Assembly: GCA_021852345.1 (NCBI GenBank)
Contig: JAJZNL010000032.1
Span: forward strand, 33,047 to 97,046
DNA from: Actinomycetes bacterium
GTDB lineage: Bacteria; Actinomycetota; Acidimicrobiia; Acidimicrobiales; JABEUL01
Direction: 5' to 3'
Length of the DNA: 64,000 nucleotides
Below the pieces are notes generated by a model that saw only the letters and a list, made by a program, of their open reading frames with translations, ran no database searches and was not told where the DNA came from. Of the stretch, positions 1 through 7,115 are shown piece after piece. The position numbers were made by a program, and so were the translations under genes. Each line of letters opens with the position of its first letter. The stretch's first letter is position 1.

Positions 1-118
1 TACTATTACTAGCAAGCCTCTTAGAATATTTCTAAATTTTGAAGTCATGACTATTAAATTGGATCATTCAAAGTCAAATTTGTTAAATTATATTCATAAT
101 TTAGAGGGGTATCAACAT

Positions 119-886
119 CTACAAAGTTCCGTCAAACTCTTCGTTGTCTTCAAGATATTCATAGCGTTTAATATTGCTCTTATGAAGCCGAAACTGGATA
201 GCGGTATTCAAAACGCCAAACCCGTATTTAACACTTCGCCTAAAGTTAATTGAAGACGAACCTTCATCGTATCTTGTGGGACATGATATTTCGCCAACAG
301 CAAAATTGCCGCAAACGATTTGTGCAATCATTTGATTATCAAATACAAAATCGTCGGACAAAAGATCCAATCTTAAACTTTTTAGCAATTTACTGGAAAA
401 GGCCCTGTAACCAGAATGATATTCCGACAGCTTATAACCTATCAATAGATTTTCAAAAGCTGTAAGGAACCTATTTGCAAAATACTTCCATACTGGCATA
501 CCGCCTTGTTTTACTGCGCCAGGACCTATGATTCTCGAAGCTAGCACAAAGTCATAAACGCCATAGGCAATCATGGAAGACATTGCTGTAGCCAATAGTG
601 GCGTATATTGATAATCAGGATGCAACATAATTACAATATCAGCGTCAAATTCCAAAGCAGTTTTATAGCACGTCTTCTGATTAGCGCCATAACCTTTATT
701 CCTATCGTGTTCGACAACAACAATTCCCAGATCTCTCGCTATCTGAACCGTATCATCTGAAGAGCAATCATCAACTAATATCACGACGTCTACAACATTG
801 TGATCAATTTCATCATATGTAATTTTTAGTGTAGAACCTGCGTTATATGCAGGCAACACCACAGCTATTTTTTTTCCGTTAAGCAT
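119..886 (-). CDS. GT2 glycosyltransferase, DPM1/polyprenyl-phosphate sugar synthase-like
   Basis: A 255-residue family 2 glycosyltransferase that probably transfers a sugar from a nucleotide donor to a polyprenyl phosphate on the inner face of the membrane. The N-terminus (IAVVLPAYNAG) and the acidic nucleotide-binding segment VDDCSSDDT (about residues 38-46) are typical, as is RNKGYGANQ. The usual DxD metal motif is represented by LHPDYQY, with one Asp replaced by His. No membrane segment follows, so it is of the soluble DPM1 type. It lies 40 nt after a GT-C type membrane protein on the same strand, which suggests it makes that protein's lipid-linked donor. The sugar cannot be read from the sequence. 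Confidence 0.85.
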   Translation of the reverse strand: MLNGKKIAVVLPAYNAGSTLKITYDEIDHNVVDVVILVDDCSSDDTVQIARDLGIVVVEHDRNKGYGANQKTCYKTALEFDADIVIMLHPDYQYTPLLATAMSSMIAYGVYDFVLASRIIGPGAVKQGGMPVWKYFANRFLTAFENLLIGYKLSEYHSGYRAFSSKLLKSLRLDLLSDDFVFDNQMIAQIVCGNFAVGEISCPTRYDEGSSSINFRRSVKYGFGVLNTAIQFRLHKSNIKRYEYLEDNEEFDGTL

Positions 887-926
887 AACAATTAATACTA
901 AATTCTACCATGTGATCAAACAATTT

Positions 927-2993
927 TCAACTCTGTTTGAACCTGACAGTCAATATTTCAGAATAACCGTAGGGATATAATTTAGTGGTGTTCACTAAGT
1001 CAGCTTCAAAATAGACAGGATCCCTAAATACTGTCTTTCCGACAATATAAAACTCAACCTGCCCGCTGCTATTGGTAATTCCATGAACTGGACTTGTTCC
1101 TAAATATTTAGTATATTCATTGTCCGAATTCGAATAAATTACGGCATACCCAGGCAACAAGCCCTGTTGACCATATACAATTTGTGAAAAATAGATTTTA
1201 ATACCCGACAGATGTACCGGTTGATTAAACTGATTAACCAATTGTGCCTCAACAGGAATGACCTTTCCTAAAGGCTCAAGTTTATTTATGGCATCTGGAT
1301 AGATTTTAATGTGATATTGCTGCGCAATAAATACACTGCTCGTAGACACCGATCCAGGATTGGAGGTATATGCCACTAATTGAAAACCACCCGTAATGGG
1401 GGGCATGGCATAAAAATTCGGTGCATCTAAAATCACAGTTACCGTCTGATGGGGGGCAACCGTTGTAATATTGTTTGAAACATTCCAGAAGGCTGTAACT
1501 GTACCATATTCTTGAATAGAAAAATATGGTCTTAAAGTTTTATTAGTTTCATTAGTTATTATTGCTGTTACTTGATCGACAGTTTGAACCTCACCGGTTG
1601 TATGAATTGACACTATGTTTATTTGAAATGGCGAGTTAAAGATAATACCTATCCCAAAAAATGCCACCATGACCACAAGCATTCCTACAAAGTAACGAAC
1701 AATAGTTGCCTTAGACAAACCGATATTACTTCGTTTCACACTAATAACGGATATCAAAAGAGCAGGCAAGAGAGTTACGAAGTAGGATCCAAACGAACGA
1801 GTAGCGAAAAAGAAAACATATGCCGGTAAAAAAAAGGCCAGTTGCTTCAAATATCGATAACCGATAGCATACCCAAGGACTATCATAATAACTGTCAACA
1901 ATTCAATGACCGTATAAATCGTCAGCGAACCGCCACCCAAGCCAAGGTAGAGCGAAAACCCAATAATGCCTTGGCCCGCCGGTACAGCACTGGCCAATAC
2001 AGGTTGCAAAATACCGTCGAACCATTGAATCGGAGCATCTATGATAAACGGTAGATTCGGGATAATAAAAGCGACGACCGCAATAGTAAGGTATTTTAGG
2101 GCTTTTTTTCTCTGCATCTTATGTGATGAAAAGACCTCACGATCTTCCAGGAAAAGAGCTAAGCAAATCAACGGTAATACGAGCCAAATATTCTGTTTAA
2201 TGGCCATAGCTAGCCCTAAGCAAACTGGCGACAGATATCGCCTAACGAATGAAAGATCCTCGCTACCAAATCGATCCCACTGATAGGCTGCTAAAATAGC
2301 AAAAGGCACAAATAGGGCATCGGTTACTCCGCCTACGGCATATCCTATGTACACACTAAAACTACCGACAATGACAGATAAGGCCTTGAATTCTCTAGGC
2401 AATAACCTGTACATCAATATAATAGAAACGGCCCATGCGATTAAATTTACGACAACTGCCCCCTGCTGATCTATCCCTACCCACTCTAATGGCACGTAAA
2501 ATAGAAACGACAAAGCAGGATATGAAAGCTTCGAAACCACGCCTCCGTTCAATAAAAAAGTGTAGCTGTTGGGGCTAACGTCATAACGCCTAAATGAAGG
2601 AAGCATTGAAGTCAAATAGGGATTGTGCCAATGAGCAGCGAGTACCCCTGCATACTGATCAAATGCGAGTTCGTCAGTGCCATAACCAGGAATTTGATAC
2701 ACCTGTAAATATGCCCAAACTCCCAATAAAATTATACTCGCCGCTAAAGCTGAAATTCCCGCCCATCGCAATTCAATACTCCTATGTGACTCCGAGAGAA
2801 TTGCAATAAAGATAATAAACAGACCTAGCCCAATCGCGAGGACACAAAACAAAGTGACCCAACTCAACGAAGTTACATAGTCGGCGATACGCAATCCCCA
2901 TAAAATAACCACAAAACCAACTGTCGCCCACAATAAGCGAGCGACAGTTGGTTTACTATCTAAGACTATATTTGTTTGATCCGAAACAGTCAA
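927..2993 (-). CDS. Polytopic membrane protein, GT-C glycosyltransferase-like with C-terminal beta domain
   Basis: A 688-residue protein with many hydrophobic helices over roughly residues 1-470 and a soluble, Asn/Thr/Val-rich C-terminal third that looks extracytoplasmic and beta-rich. The first large loop carries acidic residues (GYGTDELAFDQYAG), followed by HWHNPYL and SYPALSFLFYVPLEW, the pattern of GT-C transferases (GT39/GT87-like) that use polyprenyl-phosphate sugars. It starts with TTG directly after the stop of the upstream lipoprotein (TAATTG), so translation is probably coupled. A DPM1-like GT2 follows. The GT-C assignment rests on topology and loop chemistry, so acceptor and sugar are unknown. 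Confidence 0.7.
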   Translation of the reverse strand: MTVSDQTNIVLDSKPTVARLLWATVGFVVILWGLRIADYVTSLSWVTLFCVLAIGLGLFIIFIAILSESHRSIELRWAGISALAASIILLGVWAYLQVYQIPGYGTDELAFDQYAGVLAAHWHNPYLTSMLPSFRRYDVSPNSYTFLLNGGVVSKLSYPALSFLFYVPLEWVGIDQQGAVVVNLIAWAVSIILMYRLLPREFKALSVIVGSFSVYIGYAVGGVTDALFVPFAILAAYQWDRFGSEDLSFVRRYLSPVCLGLAMAIKQNIWLVLPLICLALFLEDREVFSSHKMQRKKALKYLTIAVVAFIIPNLPFIIDAPIQWFDGILQPVLASAVPAGQGIIGFSLYLGLGGGSLTIYTVIELLTVIMIVLGYAIGYRYLKQLAFFLPAYVFFFATRSFGSYFVTLLPALLISVISVKRSNIGLSKATIVRYFVGMLVVMVAFFGIGIIFNSPFQINIVSIHTTGEVQTVDQVTAIITNETNKTLRPYFSIQEYGTVTAFWNVSNNITTVAPHQTVTVILDAPNFYAMPPITGGFQLVAYTSNPGSVSTSSVFIAQQYHIKIYPDAINKLEPLGKVIPVEAQLVNQFNQPVHLSGIKIYFSQIVYGQQGLLPGYAVIYSNSDNEYTKYLGTSPVHGITNSSGQVEFYIVGKTVFRDPVYFEADLVNTTKLYPYGYSEILTVRFKQS

Positions 2994-3908
2994 TTACGAA
3001 AGGCTAAATTCCTGAACATTACCATAGGCGCCACTCCCTACAGCGTCCCACAATGAATTGCCACTCACCGACAGGTTAATCTGTACAGTTGCTAATGGTG
3101 CAGGTAACACTTTAGTAACTTGTTGACCGGCAATATTTACGACTGAAACATTGCAACTACCTGGTGGACATTTTAATACAAACAATGTTTGCGAATCCGG
3201 ACTAATAATCATCGAAAGCGCTGCAGAACCTACGCTAAAACTGTTAATCTGACCAACGCCACTAGCAGGCAATTCGTCTACTTTACCATTTGCCTCTAAT
3301 ACGAAAATATCGGCACCATTAGTTGAAGATACCACCGAGATTGCATCACTAACTAATGGAATAGTCGTTCCTACAATGTGATAAGTATCTAATGCAATCT
3401 TCTGAAGAGAAACAGCCGTTCCACTATTTTCTACAACGAAAGCCAACGAACCGTCAGCACTAACCGATAACGACTGCACCGCATCAGAAACCGGAACTGT
3501 ACCCAATAACGTACCGTTAGAACCGTTCCTTATTTCAACCGCTCCACCAGAAGGAGTTGACAAACCAACAAGAAGCACCTGGTTTGAAGTTTCAGCAACA
3601 GCCACTGCTGATGAACTTTCAGGAATAGGAGTTCCAATGGCGCCAGTAGCTAAATTCATCTGTACCAAGGTTTTGTCTGTGTGACCTCCCGCTAATAACC
3701 ATTGGGTATGATTAGACATAACTGCGGTAGCACCATTAATCTCTTTTGGACCGGCGTAGCTTTTAATAGGTTTAACTGTGGAGGAACCAGCTGAAGAAAC
3801 ACCTCCGCCAGAGACATTACTGCCTGGACTAGAAGTAGAACATGCTGCAAGTATCATTGCCACGCCTATGAACAACGCAAATGACACAAATTTATTTATT
3901 CTTTTCAT
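2994..3908 (-). CDS. Propeller-type lipoprotein (paralogue of the lipoprotein at 56-57 kb)
   Basis: A lipoprotein with a Lys/Arg-containing N-terminus (MKRINKF), a hydrophobic segment and the lipobox ILAACS. The mature protein is made of repeated beta-rich units of about 40 residues, as in YVTN/beta-propeller proteins. The ATG at 3908 is preferred over the ATG at 3923 because GGAGAA, a good ribosome binding site, overlaps the latter and lies just upstream of 3908. The C-terminal stretch LFVLKCPPGSCN...LPAPL matches LLILKCTSLVCN...IPAPL in the lipoprotein at 56069-57031, so the two are paralogues. It heads a lipoprotein, GT-C, GT2 operon. A binding or scaffolding role at the outer face is inferred. 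Confidence 0.8.
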   Translation of the reverse strand: MKRINKFVSFALFIGVAMILAACSTSSPGSNVSGGGVSSAGSSTVKPIKSYAGPKEINGATAVMSNHTQWLLAGGHTDKTLVQMNLATGAIGTPIPESSSAVAVAETSNQVLLVGLSTPSGGAVEIRNGSNGTLLGTVPVSDAVQSLSVSADGSLAFVVENSGTAVSLQKIALDTYHIVGTTIPLVSDAISVVSSTNGADIFVLEANGKVDELPASGVGQINSFSVGSAALSMIISPDSQTLFVLKCPPGSCNVSVVNIAGQQVTKVLPAPLATVQINLSVSGNSLWDAVGSGAYGNVQEFSLS

Positions 3909-4052
3909 TGATAATTTCTCCATAATTAATTAACTCAAATCGTAACTCTTACATGGGTCTACGATAGACAAAAACACGCTAATAAAATTCATAGCTCACG
4001 CTAAATTATATTATCAATCGGAGCTTACTTAAACTTATTCCTGACATAAACA

Positions 4053-4083
4053 AAGCTCTATACATTAAATATGCATAGAGCTT
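4053..4083 (-). terminator. Hairpin terminator after the surface-protein gene
   Basis: An 11-bp stem (4053-4063 with 4073-4083, one G.T pair) and 9-nt loop lie about 30 nt beyond the stop of the gene ending at 4116. On the minus strand the stem is followed by TTTGTTTATG, a T-rich tract, as expected for an intrinsic terminator. Confidence 0.75.
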
Positions 4084-4115
4084 GCTCTTGCTAAATTGCT
4101 CTAGAACTTAATTCC

Positions 4116-4877
4116 TTATGCTCTCTTTTTCTTAGTTTTATATAACATCACTGCTCCGAATATCGCAGCTATTCCAATTGCTCCAGCCCCCAATTCCTCT
4201 CCAACGAAAGGCTTGCCTGTAGTAGCTGTAGTTGCTCCAGATACAGTACCAGTGGTAGAAGATGTCGATGTAGTACTCTGAGCCAACAAAGCAAAGTCAG
4301 GGTCACTATTTATATTAATGTTAATTCCGCCAGTTATGTTGCCTGGAACTGTATTCCAGACGCTCGTAGCCGGATAGTACATTGCTAAAATATTCGCACT
4401 TTGAGGCAGGATCATTGAACCACTTGCGGTTAATGTCATTGGAGAACTAAGAACAGTCTCATATACAGATGCATTTGTTGTATCCAAAATTTCAACACCG
4501 AAGCAAGCGTATGCTGTATATCCGTTTATTCCCGTTACATCAGTTGCAGGATTAGAACACGTACTCAATATCAACTCATAGTTATCAGGTGTACTACTGG
4601 TATTGAAGTCACCTCCCGGCAAGGTTATATTGATCGTGATCGTACCAGCTGCTATTGTCAATGTACCTGTTAGGGTTGTAGCCGTTCCATTCTTAAGTAT
4701 TGGAGTCTCGGAAACAACTTGCGTATAACCGGTCACTGGGTTAGATGGATTCTGAGTAACACCGTATGTTGGCGTTCCTGCCGCATCTGCACTTCCAATT
4801 TGCGACAGTAAAAGCATTAGTGTCATGGCCCCTGCCATCGCGATACCGACTGCCAATGTTCTGAGTCTGGTTTTCAT
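4116..4877 (-). CDS. Secreted, C-terminally membrane-anchored surface protein
   Basis: A 253-residue protein with a signal peptide (hydrophobic core about residues 8-27, likely cleavage after SADAA), a Thr/Gly/Asn-rich body predicted to be beta-sheet, and a Ser/Thr linker (TTSTSSTTGTVSGATTATTG). It ends in a hydrophobic helix followed by KTKKKRA. This tail has the shape of a sortase sorting signal (linker, helix, positive end), but I see no LPxTG-like pentapeptide, only GKPFVGEE before the helix, so it may be held by the helix alone. The gene is monocistronic, has GAGGGAG just before its ATG, two good promoter matches upstream and a strong terminator, which suggests high expression. I do not recognise the family. 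Confidence 0.7.
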   Translation of the reverse strand: MKTRLRTLAVGIAMAGAMTLMLLLSQIGSADAAGTPTYGVTQNPSNPVTGYTQVVSETPILKNGTATTLTGTLTIAAGTITINITLPGGDFNTSSTPDNYELILSTCSNPATDVTGINGYTAYACFGVEILDTTNASVYETVLSSPMTLTASGSMILPQSANILAMYYPATSVWNTVPGNITGGINININSDPDFALLAQSTTSTSSTTGTVSGATTATTGKPFVGEELGAGAIGIAAIFGAVMLYKTKKKRA

Positions 4878-4931
4878 TACTCCCTCTTTTTCTCTTAAAT
4901 TAATTAATACCGACTTATACTATTCTTTATA

Positions 4932-4960
4932 ACTATAACACACTTCTACTTGACTTACAA
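4932..4960 (-). promoter_or_regulatory. Proximal sigma-70-like promoter (P1) of the surface-protein gene
   Basis: On the minus strand TTGTAA (4955-4960) and TATAGT (4932-4937) are separated by exactly 17 nt. Transcription would begin near 4925, giving a leader of about 50 nt before the ATG at 4877. Confidence 0.5.
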
Positions 4961-5078
4961 CATTATCCTTAGAATTTAGGTTATTTTTTTCTGTTTCTAC
5001 CCTAAGTTTTATTTTGCTAAGTATGTATCTGTTATAGACCTGTATGTCCTCTATTAACGCTTTTAGTTCGTTGGTATC

Positions 5079-5107
5079 ATTTTAATACATTTTTTAGTGC
5101 TTGTCAA
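5079..5107 (-). promoter_or_regulatory. Distal sigma-70-like promoter (P2) of the surface-protein gene
   Basis: On the minus strand a perfect -35 TTGACA (5102-5107) and TAAAAT (5079-5084) are separated by 17 nt, one of the best promoter matches I found. It would give a leader of roughly 195 nt. The rest of the gap from 5108 to about 5580 is AT-rich and holds no gene that I can support. Confidence 0.5.
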
Positions 5108-5581
5108 GTAAATTTATGAGTTTTTTATTTTTATTATGAAACTTTTGGTTTTTTAGCTCTATAAATTTCCGATGGATTCATTGTACCGATTAATAGTTTA
5201 TTGTTATTTCCGTCTAATTTAATAAGATTAATACCTTTAATGAATTCGCGGAATTTTAAGGTTAGCTGCGTTGCATTTTTTTGAGAGACCATGAGACTCT
5301 AAGTTCGTCCACATAATCGTTAGCAACTCAAACTAATATATTTTGCGATAAGGCCGCATTGCCAACAGTAAATTTTAAATCCAATACTCATACAAATAAC
5401 AAGACTGAAATCGATGGAATCAAACCATTAATATGACGAATATTTGACATAATTATTAGAAAATTTAAATAGATATTGATTTCTTGCTAGCTGAGGTTTA
5501 TGATTTGATCCCAAATTACTTCACTGATTATGCCATTTAAAAACTATTAAAGACATACAAACGCGAAGTTAGGGCGTATTG

Positions 5582-5647
5582 TGATATAATAAAAATGCTA
5601 CATTTTAATGTAATTTTAAGGTAGCATCAATTCAAGGGGGGTTCCCC
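5582..5647 (+). promoter_or_regulatory. Extended -10 promoter and structured leader of the lipoprotein gene
   Basis: TGATATAAT (5582-5590) is an extended -10 element with no clear -35. Just downstream ATGCTAC (5595-5601) can pair with GTAGCAT (5621-5627), and GGGG with CCCC within 5636-5647, about 25 nt before the ATG at 5673. Both hairpins would lie at the start of the transcript, where they could affect RNA stability or access to the ribosome binding site. Confidence 0.4.
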
Positions 5648-5672
5648 ATTACAAAAAGAAATGTGGTGAAAA

Positions 5673-6458
5673 ATGACAAAAACAATTAAACACTGTTACA
5701 GCCTAAGCTTCAAATATTTAAAGCTCTATATAGCTGCTTTAATAGGAACAGCTATATTACTTGCGTCGTGTTCTAGCTCAAGCAATAGCACGTCCAATAC
5801 AACTTCCGGAAATAACAATAGTTCCACGACAACGCAAAGTAGATCACAATCCAGTCAAACCGGATCAACCTTACCACCCCTTAGGACCAACAACAAGGTC
5901 GTAAAGCAGTTTTATAACAGTTTGCAAACACAGGCGCAAGCTATTTATACTGCAACTTACAACCAAACAAGTAACGGCCAGGTCACGCCTTTGACTCTAG
6001 AGCAGCATTCTCCGGATTTTCTTTTCGTTGAAGGCTCAAAAGCTACTGGGTTAATGTTTATAGACACAAAAACCTACAGTTACGAATGCACGGGCGGAGA
6101 TTCAACCACCCCAGACACTTGCATAAGGCAGCCAAAAAGTTCAGGTGGCGGATCAGCTCAAGCAGTTATTCAACTTTTTAGTGGAAGCTATATTGCAACA
6201 GAAATGTTACAGTATGCCGAAGTTGAAAACTTAAGCTTCACAACTTCGTCAAAGGTAATTGACGGAATAAATTCAAGCTGTGTTAGTTTTAATTATTCAG
6301 GAAGCAATAATATGTATTGCATTCAAAAGGATGGCATAATTACAGAAATTAATTCAGGTTCGGGCGACAAATATATTTTAACCAACCTAACAATGTCAGC
6401 ACCTCTAGGTGATTTTGCACCGCCCGCTGGAGCCAACATTCAAGTTGTTTCGGGTTAA
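5673..6458 (+). CDS. Lipoprotein of unknown function
   Basis: A 261-residue lipoprotein: hydrophobic N-terminal segment, lipobox LLASCS, a Ser/Thr/Asn/Gln-rich linker (about residues 35-70), then a globular domain of about 190 residues. Four Cys in the mature domain fall as two close groups (YECTGG...DTC and SSCVSF...MYC) and could form disulfides. The plan of short strands with an alternating pattern is reminiscent of LolA/LppX-type lipid-binding lipoproteins, but I cannot confirm that from the sequence. The start follows GTGGTGAAAA, a weak ribosome binding site. The gene stands alone between its own promoter and a strong terminator. Confidence 0.75.
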   Translation: MTKTIKHCYSLSFKYLKLYIAALIGTAILLASCSSSSNSTSNTTSGNNNSSTTTQSRSQSSQTGSTLPPLRTNNKVVKQFYNSLQTQAQAIYTATYNQTSNGQVTPLTLEQHSPDFLFVEGSKATGLMFIDTKTYSYECTGGDSTTPDTCIRQPKSSGGGSAQAVIQLFSGSYIATEMLQYAEVENLSFTTSSKVIDGINSSCVSFNYSGSNNMYCIQKDGIITEINSGSGDKYILTNLTMSAPLGDFAPPAGANIQVVSG

Positions 6459-6513
6459 GACACGAACAGGAAAGGTTTGCACTTAACCAAGTACTTAAAT
6501 ATGTTATTCTGAG

Positions 6514-6557
6514 CCTTTTACCACGAATGAATTTGATTGTTCGTTCGTGGTAAAAGG
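6514..6557 (+). terminator. Strong hairpin terminator after the lipoprotein gene
   Basis: An 18-bp stem (6514-6531 with 6540-6557, one G.T pair) closes an 8-nt loop about 55 nt after the stop at 6458. It begins with CCTTTT and ends with AAAAGG, so T-rich flanks exist on both strands. The interval 6558-7115 that follows holds no gene I can support. Confidence 0.75.
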
Positions 6558-7115
6558 TCTATTATCACACTAGGACTATTACGCTAAAATTTTACCTGTG
6601 GATTTTGGCTGAACTTAAGAACACTATCGTAGCTAGATTTTTGATTAGCTCTCCAGAAATGAGCAGAAAACAAATTATCATCAATTCTGAAATCCCGGGG
6701 AATTGCTCTGCGATTTCAAGAAATAATGGTATTGCAAATCTCTTTGATACTACATTAATGTCTTATCGCATTTCAATTTTTTTTGTAATTCAAGACTTTG
6801 CCAGCAGCACTTGTCTTTCAAATTGGATCGCGGCCGATCCCTCTCCGATCAACATTTCATATAGATTTTAATAAAGCCGCTTGCTTTTACTATGGTAGAA
6901 ACTTATCGATAAAAATTTGTTACGGCCAAACATACTTGTTCTAGAACTTTAAGCATGAGTGTACATTGTTTGCATCATACAAAACGATTCACTTAGTTAG
7001 ACACGATGATTTATCATCTGAAATCGATTAAAACAAAGTAGGTACTGCATTTGCTTATACAACAGCATATTACAACTACAGTTTGCCCAACTATACCAGT
7101 TTCTCTTCACGCCGA

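Noticed and set aside
47..465. Two short plus-strand reading frames of about 70 codons
   Set aside because: They lie opposite the GT2 gene, have no ribosome binding site and show no protein-like pattern.
1623..2283. Three consecutive plus-strand frames of 68-80 codons
   Set aside because: They are opposite the long GT-C gene and have the odd composition expected of antisense reading.
6605..6871. Plus-strand frame of 88 codons from a TTG
   Set aside because: It lies after a strong terminator, lacks a ribosome binding site and resembles no family; the minus strand of the same DNA looks more like a gene remnant.
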